Assembly: GCF_003641185.1 (NCBI RefSeq) | Contig: NZ_CP032757.1 | Location: 1,612,001-1,676,000, forward strand | Reading direction: 5' to 3' | From: Lactiplantibacillus pentosus | GTDB lineage: Bacteria > Bacillota > Bacilli > Lactobacillales > Lactobacillaceae | DNA: 64,000 nt | Part shown: positions 46,913 to 55,388 of the stretch, in pieces | Layout of the letters: each line of letters begins with the position of its first letter | Numbering within the stretch: position 1 is the first letter of the stretch | Notes under the pieces: model-generated | Database searches by the model: none | What the model saw: the letters and a program-made list of their open reading frames with translations, nothing else | What the model was told of the DNA's origin: nothing | Program-made: the position numbers and the translations under genes

Positions 46913-47582
46913 ACGATGGTGGCAAATGGAGCCTGCAATCACCCAGATTATTTTAGGGATTACGGTCGCAGTCTTCCTAATCGAATGGATGATGGGTGAT
47001 GGTGCCACACTAGTCTTTAACGCCATCGGTGCGAAGAATAACCAGGCAATCGCAGCCGGTCAGTGGTGGCGGTTCATCACGCCGATGTTCTTACATATGG
47101 GGCTGACACACATCGCGTTAAACGGTGTTGTCATCTACTTTATGGGGATGCAGATTGAAGCGATGTACGGTCACTGGCGGATGCTGGCACTTTATATGCT
47201 CGGCGGCATCAGTGGTAACATCATGAGCTTTGCGTTATCGACCAACCAATCTGTCGGGGCTAGTACGGCATGTTTTGCCTTATTTGGCGCTTTCCTGACG
47301 ATTGGTGAATCTTTCTGGGAGAATCCCGTGATTCGACAGTTGACCAATCAGTTCCTATTGCTGACCATTTTAAACTTGGTCTTTGATATGTTCTCGAATG
47401 GCATCGATATTTGGGGCCACGTGGGCGGCCTTGCAGGTGGCTTTTTACTCGGCTACGTCCTCGGAGTGCCACGGATCGGGAAGATTGCGCCGCTCAAACG
47501 AATCGTCGCTGGCGTGGTGTTAGTCGTTGGCTGGCTCGCACTACTAAAAATGGGTTTTACAAATGTTAATTTAACTGTATAA
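46899..47582 (+). CDS. rhomboid-family intramembrane serine protease
   Basis: 227 residues from ATG 46899 with AGGGGA 8 bases upstream. Six or so membrane helices. The catalytic Ser is S122 in GASTACFALFG and the catalytic His is H174 in WGHVGGLAGG; the structural RxxxP-MFLH motif is at about 58-66. Linkage to the folate ligase, yqgQ and glucokinase is the conserved Firmicutes order (the yqgP-yqgQ-glcK region of Bacillus). Confidence 0.95.
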   Translation: MTRIRRWWQMEPAITQIILGITVAVFLIEWMMGDGATLVFNAIGAKNNQAIAAGQWWRFITPMFLHMGLTHIALNGVVIYFMGMQIEAMYGHWRMLALYMLGGISGNIMSFALSTNQSVGASTACFALFGAFLTIGESFWENPVIRQLTNQFLLLTILNLVFDMFSNGIDIWGHVGGLAGGFLLGYVLGVPRIGKIAPLKRIVAGVVLVVGWLALLKMGFTNVNLTV

Positions 47583-47600
47583 TTAATCGAGGATATGCAC

Positions 47601-47822
47601 ATGAAAACACTTTACGACGTCCAACAATTACTTAAAAAATTTGGCGTGTACGTGTACGTGGGCAAACGTATTTGGGACATCGAACTAATGGCCATCGAGA
47701 TTGATCATCTTTATCAGGCCGGTGTGATCGACCCGAAGCTGTATGCCCGCGTCAAACTCGTATTGAGTCATGAGCACCGGATAGAAGCAGAACGCGCCCG
47801 TGAAGACACGGCGCAGGACTAA
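47601..47822 (+). CDS. yqgQ: YqgQ-family protein
   Basis: 73 residues from ATG 47601, with CGAGGA 6 bases upstream. The family pattern TLYDVQQLLKKFGVYVYVGK and the WDIELMAIEI helix are clear. The structure is known as a small helical bundle and may bind nucleic acid, but its role is undefined. The gene sits between the rhomboid gene and the glucokinase gene as in Bacillus. Confidence 0.93.
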   Translation: MKTLYDVQQLLKKFGVYVYVGKRIWDIELMAIEIDHLYQAGVIDPKLYARVKLVLSHEHRIEAERAREDTAQD

Positions 47823-47839
47823 TGGAGGGATTTAGCAGC

Positions 47840-48802
47840 ATGGATCGTAAGTTAATCGGAGTCGACCTTGGTGGGACGACAACTAAGTTTGCTATTTTAA
47901 CGGAAAATGGCGATATTCAACAAAAGTGGAGTATTGAAACCACGATTTTGGATGAAGGTTCACACATCGTGCCGAACATCATCGATTCAATCAACCACCA
48001 CATCGATTTATACAAGATGGACCGCTCACAATTTATCGGTATCGGGATGGGAACACCCGGAACGGTCGACTTGGAAAAGGGAACGGTTATTGGTGCCTAC
48101 AACTTGAACTGGAAGACTTTACAACCAGTTAAGGAACAGATTGAAAAGGGAACTGGTATCAAGTTCACTTTAGACAATGACGCCAACGTGGCTGCTTTAG
48201 GTGAACGCTGGAAGGGCGCTGGCGAAAATGGTAGCGACGTGGTCTTCGTGACGCTCGGTACTGGTGTTGGTGGCGGAATCATCGCTGATGGCCGTTTACT
48301 TCACGGGATTGCCGGTGGCGCTGGTGAAATCGGCCACGTGACCGTTGAACCAAATGGTTACATGTGTACTTGTGGTAAGAAGGGTTGTCTCGAACAATAC
48401 GCTTCTGCGACTGGTGTTGTCCACGTTGCGCGTGACATGGCTGAAGAATTCTCTGGTGACTCTAAGTTGAAGCAACTCTTAGACAACGGTGAAGAAATCA
48501 GTTCTAAAATCACCTTTGACTTAGCCAAGGAAGGCGACGTCTTAGCTAAGCGGGTCGTTGACCGTGTCTCATATTACTTAGGATTGGCCTTAGCCAACGT
48601 TGGTAACACGATGAACCCATCTTCAATTATCATTGGTGGTGGCGTTTCAGCTGCCGGTGACTTCTTGTTGAACCAAGTGGTTGATTATTTCAAGCAATTC
48701 ACTTTCCCAACCATCCGTGATACGACCATCTTGAAGTTGGCCGTTTTAGGTAACGATGCTGGTGTGATTGGCGCCGGTTCATTAGCACAACGGTTTATTT
48801 AA
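47840..48802 (+). CDS. glcK: ROK-family glucokinase
   Basis: 320 residues from ATG 47840 with GGAGGG upstream. The ATP motif GVDLGGTTTKFA is at the start, the catalytic Asp is in TLDNDANVAALGE, and the ROK zinc signature is CTCGKKGCLEQYAS. It phosphorylates glucose that enters other than by PTS. Codon use is rich in preferred codons, suggesting strong expression. It ends the rhomboid-yqgQ-glcK run. Confidence 0.96.
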   Translation: MDRKLIGVDLGGTTTKFAILTENGDIQQKWSIETTILDEGSHIVPNIIDSINHHIDLYKMDRSQFIGIGMGTPGTVDLEKGTVIGAYNLNWKTLQPVKEQIEKGTGIKFTLDNDANVAALGERWKGAGENGSDVVFVTLGTGVGGGIIADGRLLHGIAGGAGEIGHVTVEPNGYMCTCGKKGCLEQYASATGVVHVARDMAEEFSGDSKLKQLLDNGEEISSKITFDLAKEGDVLAKRVVDRVSYYLGLALANVGNTMNPSSIIIGGGVSAAGDFLLNQVVDYFKQFTFPTIRDTTILKLAVLGNDAGVIGAGSLAQRFI

Positions 48803-48817
48803 GCTAAATATCTGGTT

Positions 48818-48859
48818 AAAAAAGAAGCCCTGAACATATCGTCAGTGGCTTCTTTTTTT
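48818..48859 (+). terminator. intrinsic terminator after glcK
   Basis: AAAGAAGCC pairs with GGCTTCTTT over a 17-base loop, with A run before and T run after. Confidence 0.88.
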
Positions 48860-48972
48860 GAAACTAGTCAGGATCACTGCGCTAATTTCTGATTTGATCG
48901 TGTCGCGCTGAAGGAACGTGGCTGCAGTTCGGCAAGTGATGCGAGCTGCGTGAAAAACGGAGGTGGTTACCA

Positions 48973-49599
48973 ATGGCAAATTTATTATTATCTTCACGTG
49001 CATTTTGTAATCAGGCCATAACGGATGCTTTTTTAGCCCTAGTCAAGCCGAATGCGACGATTGTGATTATCGTCAATTCCGTTACAGCAGGAAAACGCCA
49101 TCCCCAGATGCAAGCTTTACAACGAACGATCCAGCAACTCGGATTTGAACACGTGACGCTGTTAGATGTGTTGACGGATGATTTGGCGACATTGGAGACG
49201 GCGGATGCAATCGTTTTGAATGGTGGCTACGAATTTTTGTTGCTAAGCAATTTACACAAGATGAACCTGCTGACGCGATTCAGGCAGTTAGCACTTGCTG
49301 GTAAACCATTTTATGGCATTAGTGCCGGTGCCATTCTGTTGGGCCCGGATCTGGACTTGTATACGCAACTGTATCCAGAAGATAATATGGAACAGCTGAC
49401 GCACGCGCCGGCCATCAATGCGACCCCAATTCGCATTTACCCGCATTATGACGCTCATTGTCAACTTAATCCTAATTTACCAAGTTTAATTACGGACTGG
49501 GAACGGCAGACTGGATCGCACGTGACGCAGTTGACGAATGACCAGGGGTTGCGGATTCGTGGTACAGAAGTCCAGCTCATTCAGCCGGCATCGAAATGA
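48973..49599 (+). CDS. peptidase S51-family protein (dipeptidase E-like)
   Basis: 208 residues. The nucleophile motif is GISAGA with S117. The preceding IVLNGGYEFLLL matches the conserved GG segment of the S51/class I glutamine amidotransferase-like fold, and a His occurs in YPHYDAHCQ. Dipeptidase E cleaves Asp-X dipeptides, but many homologues act on other substrates, so activity is inferred. Start ATG 48973 follows CGGAGGTGG. Single gene. Confidence 0.87.
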   Translation: MANLLLSSRAFCNQAITDAFLALVKPNATIVIIVNSVTAGKRHPQMQALQRTIQQLGFEHVTLLDVLTDDLATLETADAIVLNGGYEFLLLSNLHKMNLLTRFRQLALAGKPFYGISAGAILLGPDLDLYTQLYPEDNMEQLTHAPAINATPIRIYPHYDAHCQLNPNLPSLITDWERQTGSHVTQLTNDQGLRIRGTEVQLIQPASK

Positions 49600-49675
49600 G
49601 TTCGACTACAGACTGTTGAGCAATAAAGATCATCCAAACGCGCTAGTTATTAAGGTCAAAAGTAGCCAATGCGTA

Positions 49676-49949
49676 ACGCGTTGTGTTAGTTGTTTTTTAG
49701 TGGCGCGATGATTAAATCATACCAATTGTTTAGCTCACTGTTCGTCAGGTGGTGCGCGCCTTAGTCCGAATTCTGGGGCTGACTGACAATAGCCGGAACA
49801 TAGCTGAACATCGATTTGAACTTACGCCGAAACTCATGGCGTAATTCGTAATATCACAGTAGTCAGTTTAATCGATTCTACCAGATGACCGTTGTGTCTA
49901 CTCGTAGCCAGAACATGTTTGAAATGATTGGTAACGGTTTAATCAACGC
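49676..49949 (+). repeat. structured repeat element E4: internally deleted copy
   Basis: The left end ACGCGTTGTGTTA (49676-49688) followed by ATGATTAAATC matches E1 and E2. The first third of unit A follows, with GTGCGCGCCTTAGTCCGA and ATCGATTTGAACTTACG. Its inner hairpin TTACGCC/GGCGTAA (49822-49843) replaces CGCAG/CTGCG of E1 and E2 while keeping pairing. Most of unit A, the spacer and unit B are missing. The right end GGTTTAATCAACGC (49936-49949) is the degenerate inverted terminal repeat. No coding frame. Confidence 0.75.
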
Positions 49950-50021
49950 ATTTCCCGCTTACCCCTAGTAAAAGTAAGCGGTTTTGTGTAAAATAGGTAA
50001 GTGGAAATTAGGAGGGATAAC

Positions 50022-50435
50022 GTGGTTTTAGGTGCAGTAAGCGGTCTGACTTATGTTAACATTGTGTTAGTTATCATAATTGCAGCCTACTTTATTTATG
50101 AGTTATATAGTTATATTCGGCGCCGGCAAGTTTCGACGATGCTGGACGAAGCTGAATTTCAAGCTGGGATGCGGAAGGCCCAAGTCATTGATTTGCGTGA
50201 GAAGAAAGATTTCGATGCCGGTCATATCTTGGGTGCCCGTAACATTCCATTCAATAGTTTGAAGGTCCGGATGGGCGAGCTTCGTAAGGACATGCCAATC
50301 TACGTTTATGACCAAACCCACACGTTAAGCACACGGGCAGTGGTAACTTTAGCTAAAAATGGTTATTCACAGCTATACATTTTAAAACCCGGATATGCAC
50401 GTTGGGAAGGCAAGACGAAAAAAGCGAAGTATTAA
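50022..50435 (+). CDS. membrane-anchored rhodanese-like protein lacking the catalytic Cys
   Basis: 137 residues from GTG 50022 after AGGAGGG. One N-terminal membrane helix (about 7-27), basic stretch RRRQ, then a rhodanese fold (QVIDLREKKDFDAGHILGARNIP). The active-site loop, where sulfurtransferases carry Cys, reads YDQTHTLS with no Cys, so it is probably not a sulfurtransferase. It resembles the YqhL family of Firmicutes. Single gene. Confidence 0.9.
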   Translation: MVLGAVSGLTYVNIVLVIIIAAYFIYELYSYIRRRQVSTMLDEAEFQAGMRKAQVIDLREKKDFDAGHILGARNIPFNSLKVRMGELRKDMPIYVYDQTHTLSTRAVVTLAKNGYSQLYILKPGYARWEGKTKKAKY

Positions 50436-50479
50436 AAAATGGCGGCTAGAACAACAACTTGTTCAGCCACCATTTTTTA
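50434..50479. terminator. bidirectional terminator between the rhodanese-like gene and the DUF3042 gene
   Basis: AAAAATGGcGGCT pairs with AGCCaCCATTTTT around a loop that itself has AACAACTTGTT. A and T runs flank it. Confidence 0.88.
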
Positions 50480-50484
50480 GTTAA

Positions 50485-50661
50485 TTAACCGTTGTGAGCA
50501 GAGCGACTCTTGCGCAAAGCCTTTTTACGGTTTTCTTCGAATTTGTTTTCTTGGTCTTCGATTGGGTCTACCACTTGTTTCTTAAATGATAAGACAGAAC
50601 CAATCACAGCGCCGGCAGTTGCAACAACTCCGAATAAGAAGCCACGAGTAAATGATTTCAT
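50485..50661 (-). CDS. DUF3042-family small membrane protein
   Basis: 58 residues. ATG 50661 is preceded by CTAGGAGG. The peptide is MKSFTRGFLFGVVATAG with one Gly/Ala-rich membrane helix (to about residue 27), then a highly charged tail (DQENKFEENRKKALRKSR). This pattern is the small DUF3042 family of lactobacilli; function unknown. Convergent with the rhodanese-like gene. Confidence 0.88.
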   Translation of the reverse strand: MKSFTRGFLFGVVATAGAVIGSVLSFKKQVVDPIEDQENKFEENRKKALRKSRSAHNG

Positions 50662-50760
50662 TAGTTAAACCTCCTAGCAATTGTTAGTTTTATTATGCTT
50701 GTTTTGCGTGAAGATAGCAATCAATTCAAACTAAATTTTATAAATGTGGGGTAAAAAAAG

Positions 50761-51495
50761 ATGCTGACTAAGATTATTGCCCATCGTGGGAGTAAGGGGA
50801 CCCGTCCTGAAAATACGCTACCAGCGTTTATTGCAGCACTGGAAGATGGTGCGGATGGCATCGAGACGGACGTGCACTTGTCGCAAGACGGACATCTCAT
50901 CATTATGCACGATGAACAGGTCGACCGTACGACCACTGGAACCGGGTATATCAAAGACTTGACGCTGGCGGAATTAAAACAACTCGATGCTGGTGTCAAA
51001 TACGATCCGGCCTATGTTGGAACACGGATTCCAACCTTGGATGAAGTCGTTCAACTCCTGATTGAACGCCAGTTTACGGGTATTTTTAATCTCGAGATCA
51101 AAACCAATAAGATTCATTATGACGGCATTGAAGATTTAGTCGCAGATTATTTCAAACACCATTCCGTCCCATTTACTTTGGTTTATTCAAGCTTTTATGG
51201 TAAGTCGATCGAGCGCCTGCACATCTTGCAACCAGAAGTAGAATCCGACAGTCTCTTCAAGGCTAAAGTTCAAACGGCCAAACGATTGCACGCGCAGCAC
51301 ATTGTCTTGGGTTATCATCCGGATATGCGCTGGGTTCGCTTTCATTGGTTTCTGTTACCCAAAGTCCAATTACGACCATGGACGGTCAATACGGCTCGTG
51401 ATATGCGTTTTTGTTACCGCCACCGCTTTGCCGGCCTGATTACGGATTATCCTGGGTTGGCATGCCAAATTCGGCAACAAGTTCAAGGAGGTTAG
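50761..51495 (+). CDS. glycerophosphodiester phosphodiesterase (GDPD)
   Basis: 244 residues, ATG 50761 after GGGG. The catalytic pattern HRGSKGTRPENTLPAF near the start is followed by ETDVHLSQDG and MHDEQVDRTT; the GDPD His and Glu ligands are all present. No signal peptide, so it is cytoplasmic. It releases glycerol 3-phosphate from deacylated lipids. It ends 4 bases before miaA, suggesting cotranscription. Confidence 0.95.
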   Translation: MLTKIIAHRGSKGTRPENTLPAFIAALEDGADGIETDVHLSQDGHLIIMHDEQVDRTTTGTGYIKDLTLAELKQLDAGVKYDPAYVGTRIPTLDEVVQLLIERQFTGIFNLEIKTNKIHYDGIEDLVADYFKHHSVPFTLVYSSFYGKSIERLHILQPEVESDSLFKAKVQTAKRLHAQHIVLGYHPDMRWVRFHWFLLPKVQLRPWTVNTARDMRFCYRHRFAGLITDYPGLACQIRQQVQGG

Positions 51496-51499
51496 AGAC

Positions 51500-52435
51500 G
51501 TGGCCACAACACCTAAACATAAAGTTCTTTTGATCGCTGGACCGACTGCTGTCGGCAAAACGGCGCTTTCGCTGGCACTCGCAAAGCAATTGAATGGCGA
51601 GATCATCTCCGGTGACTCGATGCAAGTTTATCGGCATCTGGACATTGGGACGGCCAAAATCATGCCTGACGAACGTGCGGGCATTCCGCACTACTTGATC
51701 GATATTAAAACGGTTGATCAACGCTTTACGGTCGCCGAGTTCGTGAGCCGCGCCACGGCACTGATCAATGACATCACTGCCCGGGGAAAACTGCCAATCA
51801 TCGTTGGCGGTACCGGTTTTTACTTACAGTCACTCTTGGCAGGGTATCAGTTCGGACCCAACGACAATGCGCCCGATATGGCGTATCGCCAGCAATGGTT
51901 TGACCGTGCAGCCAATGCCGGCAATCAGGCGGTCTGGGATGCCTTGAATCAACGGGACCCCCAAGCAGCGGCAGCGATTGCACCCGCTAACCTGGTTCGG
52001 GTCGTGCGGGCGCTGGAGTATCAGCATACGACCGGCCAACTGTTTTCAGCTCAAGCTGACACCGCTACTGAAACGCTCGACGCGTATACGCTCTGTCTGA
52101 CGGCGGAACGGTCGCTGCTCTATGACCGAATCAATCAGCGAGTCGATTTAATGCTGAATGCTGGTCTAGAAGCGGAAGCGCGTTGGCTGTACGACCAGGG
52201 GGGTGCGGACTTGCCAGCGGGTAAGGGCATCGGCTACCACGAGTGGTTCCCATATTTTGCCGGCACGCAATCACGTGACGCGACCATTGCGGCCATCAAA
52301 CAAGATTCGCGGCGGTACGCTAAACGCCAATTGACCTGGTTCCGCAACAAGATGACCGTCGATTGGGTCGACTTATTGGAACACCCCGAATTACGGGCGT
52401 CAATCGACCAACGGCTGGCTAGTTGGTTAAGCTAA
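51500..52435 (+). CDS. miaA: tRNA dimethylallyltransferase MiaA
   Basis: 311 residues from GTG 51500 after AAGGAGG. It adds dimethylallyl to A37 of tRNAs reading U-starting codons. P-loop GPTAVGKTALS, then SGDSMQVYRHLDIGTAK and the FYLQSLLAGY segment are diagnostic. Full length. Immediately followed by the regulatory region of glnR. Confidence 0.97.
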   Translation: MATTPKHKVLLIAGPTAVGKTALSLALAKQLNGEIISGDSMQVYRHLDIGTAKIMPDERAGIPHYLIDIKTVDQRFTVAEFVSRATALINDITARGKLPIIVGGTGFYLQSLLAGYQFGPNDNAPDMAYRQQWFDRAANAGNQAVWDALNQRDPQAAAAIAPANLVRVVRALEYQHTTGQLFSAQADTATETLDAYTLCLTAERSLLYDRINQRVDLMLNAGLEAEARWLYDQGGADLPAGKGIGYHEWFPYFAGTQSRDATIAAIKQDSRRYAKRQLTWFRNKMTVDWVDLLEHPELRASIDQRLASWLS

Positions 52436-52465
52436 TTATAAATTGGTATACCTAAGATAAAAACA

Positions 52466-52482
52466 TGTGATATTTTCTAACA
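52466..52482 (+). promoter_or_regulatory. GlnR/TnrA box upstream of glnR
   Basis: TGTGATATTTTCTAACA fits the GlnR consensus TGTNA-N7-TNACA exactly. It ends 7 bases before the -35 box of the glnR promoter, so GlnR can autorepress glnRA when glutamine is plentiful. Confidence 0.85.
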
Positions 52483-52489
52483 TGATTGA

Positions 52490-52518
52490 TTGACATTCAA
52501 TAATAACATTGATATTAT
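52490..52518 (+). promoter_or_regulatory. sigma-A promoter of glnRA
   Basis: TTGACA at 52490-52495 and TATTAT at 52513-52518 with exactly 17 bases between them. Confidence 0.88.
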
Positions 52519-52546
52519 TAAGTCTGTATTAAAGAGGAGGGTCGTT

Positions 52547-52927
52547 ATGAAGGAAAAGGAACTGCGTCGCTCGTTAGCTGTCTTGCCGATTGGTACGGTT
52601 ATGAAGCTGACCAATTTATCTGCACGCCAAATTCGCTATTACGAGGAACAAGATTTGATTACGCCAGAACGCAACGCCGGTAACCGACGGATGTTTTCGT
52701 TAAATGATGTTGATCGCTTACTTGAAATCAAGGATTATTTAGCAGATGGCATTAACATGGCAGGTATTAAGGAACTCTATGCGCTCCAACAGCAGCGTGC
52801 TGAACAAAAGCAAGCTGACTTGGCGAAACCACTAACGGATCGCGACGTTCGCCGGATCCTTCAAGACGAATTCCTGAATCTCGGTCGATTGCAGTCCGAT
52901 AAGGGCCCCAATTACCCGGCACACTAA
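52547..52927 (+). CDS. glnR: MerR-family nitrogen repressor GlnR
   Basis: 126 residues from ATG 52547 with AGGAGGG upstream. The MerR helix-turn-helix is visible (MKLTNLSARQIRYYEEQDLI and PERNAGNRRMFSLNDV). The short C-terminal tail, used for feedback-inhibited glutamine synthetase sensing, is present (FLNLGRLQS). First gene of the glnRA operon. Confidence 0.97.
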   Translation: MKEKELRRSLAVLPIGTVMKLTNLSARQIRYYEEQDLITPERNAGNRRMFSLNDVDRLLEIKDYLADGINMAGIKELYALQQQRAEQKQADLAKPLTDRDVRRILQDEFLNLGRLQSDKGPNYPAH

Positions 52928-52971
52928 AGGTATTTGCATCCGTTAGTCAATCAATTTAAGGAGCGATTTTC

Positions 52972-54318
52972 ATGGCAAAACAGTCCTACACGAAAGACGA
53001 TATTCGCCGCATCGTCAAAGAAGAGAACGTTAATTTCTTGCGGTTGATGTTTACCGATTTATTCGGCACGATCAAGAACGTTGAAGTTCCAGTTTCACAA
53101 CTCGACAAACTCTTGGATAACAAGTTGATGTTTGACGGTTCATCCATTGACGGGTTTGTTCGTATTGAAGAAAGTGACATGTACCTCTATCCAGACTTAT
53201 CAACTTGGTTGATCATGCCTTGGAACACGGAACATGGTAAAATTGCACGGATTATCTGTGAAGTTTATACAGCTGACCGCAAACCGTTTGAAGGCGATCC
53301 GCGGAACAACTTGATTCGGGTCTTGAACGACATGCGTGAAGCGGGTTATACGTCGTTTAATTGTGGGACTGAGCCAGAATTCTTCCTTTTCAAGATGAAT
53401 GAAAAGGGTGAACCAACGACTGAATTGAATGATAAGGGGAGTTACTTCGACTTATCACCAATGGACTTAGGTGAAAATTGCCGGCGTGATATCGCGCTTG
53501 AACTCGAACGTCTCGGCTTCAATGTGGAAGCCAGTCATCATGAAGTGGCGCCGGGCCAACATGAAATTGATTTCAAGTATGCGGATGCGTTGTCAGCGGC
53601 GGATCATATTCAGACCTTCAAACTGGTCGTGAAGACGATTGCCCGTAAATATAACCTCTGGGCAACCTTCATGCCGAAACCATTGAATGGTGTTAACGGC
53701 TCTGGGATGCACGTCAACATGTCCTTATTCCATGACCAAGGCAATGCTTTCTATGATGCTAGCGATAAGAGTGGCTTAGAATTGTCATCTGACGCTTACC
53801 ACTTCTTAGGCGGTTTAATGAAGCATGCCCGTTCTTATACGGCGGTTACCAACCCAACGGTCAACTCATACAAACGGTTAGTGCCAGGTTATGAAGCACC
53901 CGTTTACGTGGCTTGGTCCGCTTCAAACCGGTCACCAATGATTCGGATTCCTAGTGCGCGTGGCTTATCCACTCGTTTGGAATTACGGAGTGTTGATGCC
54001 TCAACCAACCCATACTTGGCCTTTGCAGCCGTATTGGAAGCTGGCTTGGATGGTATCAAGAATGGCATCGAACCACCAAAGAGTGTTGACCGTAACATTT
54101 ATGTGATGGATGAGGATGAACGTGCCGCTGCTGGCATCGCCGATTTACCATCGACCTTACACAACGCGCTGAAGGAATTCCAGACGGACCCAACGATGAA
54201 GAAGGCGTTAGGACCACACATCTATCAGAGTTTCTTGGAAGCTAAACGACTTGAATGGGCATCATATCGTCAACAAGTTAGCGAATGGGAACGCGATCAG
54301 TACATGGAATTGTACTAA
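52972..54318 (+). CDS. glnA: type I glutamine synthetase
   Basis: 448 residues, a GSI-alpha length with no adenylylation loop. Metal and ATP motifs are [36 protein letters not shown] and the later RIPSARG. It makes glutamine from glutamate and ammonia and, when feedback-inhibited, activates GlnR. Start ATG 52972 follows AAGGAGCG. A terminator follows. Confidence 0.98.
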   Translation: MAKQSYTKDDIRRIVKEENVNFLRLMFTDLFGTIKNVEVPVSQLDKLLDNKLMFDGSSIDGFVRIEESDMYLYPDLSTWLIMPWNTEHGKIARIICEVYTADRKPFEGDPRNNLIRVLNDMREAGYTSFNCGTEPEFFLFKMNEKGEPTTELNDKGSYFDLSPMDLGENCRRDIALELERLGFNVEASHHEVAPGQHEIDFKYADALSAADHIQTFKLVVKTIARKYNLWATFMPKPLNGVNGSGMHVNMSLFHDQGNAFYDASDKSGLELSSDAYHFLGGLMKHARSYTAVTNPTVNSYKRLVPGYEAPVYVAWSASNRSPMIRIPSARGLSTRLELRSVDASTNPYLAFAAVLEAGLDGIKNGIEPPKSVDRNIYVMDEDERAAAGIADLPSTLHNALKEFQTDPTMKKALGPHIYQSFLEAKRLEWASYRQQVSEWERDQYMELY

Positions 54319-54341
54319 GCGATTAATTTAGATTAAAATGA

Positions 54342-54382
54342 GACGGTTAGGGCACCTTCAATGGCGAACTAGCCGTTTTTGT
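54342..54382 (+). terminator. terminator after glnA
   Basis: GACGGTTAG and CTAGCCGTT close a 19-base loop, followed by a T run. Confidence 0.7.
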
Positions 54383-54500
54383 TATAAAATTAGTAAATTA
54401 GTCGGGTTGACCTTTATTAATCGGTTAATTTTCGGTAACATTAAGAATAGCAGTGCAATTCAGCAAGTATCCAATTATTATTGATTGCAAGGAGATTATT

Positions 54501-55388
54501 ATGGAAAAACAAAATCAGCCTGATCTTGAAAAACAAGATCAACCAACGCGCGCGCTTACGAAGCGACTTCAACAAAAGTTAGACTATGTAACCACGGTGC
54601 GCCAAGCAATAACGGCTGGTGACGACCGGTTGATCTATGAATTGATCGATGGTGACCATTATCACCAAGCCTTACTTAACGAGGAACCGGATCCAACCCG
54701 TAACGCCCAAGTTGATTTAATTACGGACGTTTATCCGGCAATCAGTCACTATTTGAGCACCAAGTTAATTGATTATTTGGCACACGAGTACCCATTTTTC
54801 TACTATGAAGAGACCCAACTCGGGGAATTTCAGATCTACTTTGGTAATTGGTGGGATCGGCGTCGCTTCGGTAAGCTGAACGTGTTAAAAGTTGCGTTTG
54901 AATTCAGCTCCGAAGAATATAACAAACTTGAAAAGACCTTTGAACTGGCACCGGCACATAAACGGTTCAATACGGACCGGATTCAACAAATCTCAGCCGG
55001 CAGCGACCAACTGCAAAAGCTAATTGATGCCCAGTCTGACCGTGATGCCCAAAAAGATGAGTTGCGCAAACAATTGAAGGAAAATGGTCAGCGTAACTCA
55101 CTCTTTGATTCTGGCCGCATCAAGGAAGAACGCCAACAGATCATTGACCAGTTGACTAAGTTAGCGGACGAAGATGAACAGGCGAATAATGCGCACGCAA
55201 CCATGAAAGATAACGAAGCTAAAATTTTGACGTTATCCAAGGAAGATACGATTTTGGCTTACGAAAAGCAAGCGATTGAAAACGCCTTTAAGAGTTTCGA
55301 GAATTTTAATGAGCGCAACCGTAGTCTTTACGTGGACTACTTGACAACGCTGATTGGGAAGGCGCAGGTAGCGGCTGATGGCGAATAA
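54501..55388 (+). CDS. protein of unknown function with a long coiled coil
   Basis: 295 residues from ATG 54501 after CAAGGAG. I do not recognise it. The N-terminal 25 residues are Gln/Asp-rich; a mixed alpha/beta part follows (LIYELIDGDHYHQALLNEE to FEFSSEEYNKLEKTFEL). Residues about 170-265 are highly charged and helical (DRDAQKDELRKQLKEN, RIKEERQQIIDQLTKLADED), probably a coiled coil. No membrane segment. It overlaps the next gene by 11 bases; the pair is followed by a dUTPase gene, so the three probably form one operon. Confidence 0.8.
   Translation: MEKQNQPDLEKQDQPTRALTKRLQQKLDYVTTVRQAITAGDDRLIYELIDGDHYHQALLNEEPDPTRNAQVDLITDVYPAISHYLSTKLIDYLAHEYPFFYYEETQLGEFQIYFGNWWDRRRFGKLNVLKVAFEFSSEEYNKLEKTFELAPAHKRFNTDRIQQISAGSDQLQKLIDAQSDRDAQKDELRKQLKENGQRNSLFDSGRIKEERQQIIDQLTKLADEDEQANNAHATMKDNEAKILTLSKEDTILAYEKQAIENAFKSFENFNERNRSLYVDYLTTLIGKAQVAADGE

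Noticed and set aside
49926..49945. cre site before the rhodanese-like gene
   Set aside because: Several mismatches to the pattern, and the bases are explained by the right terminal repeat of element E4.
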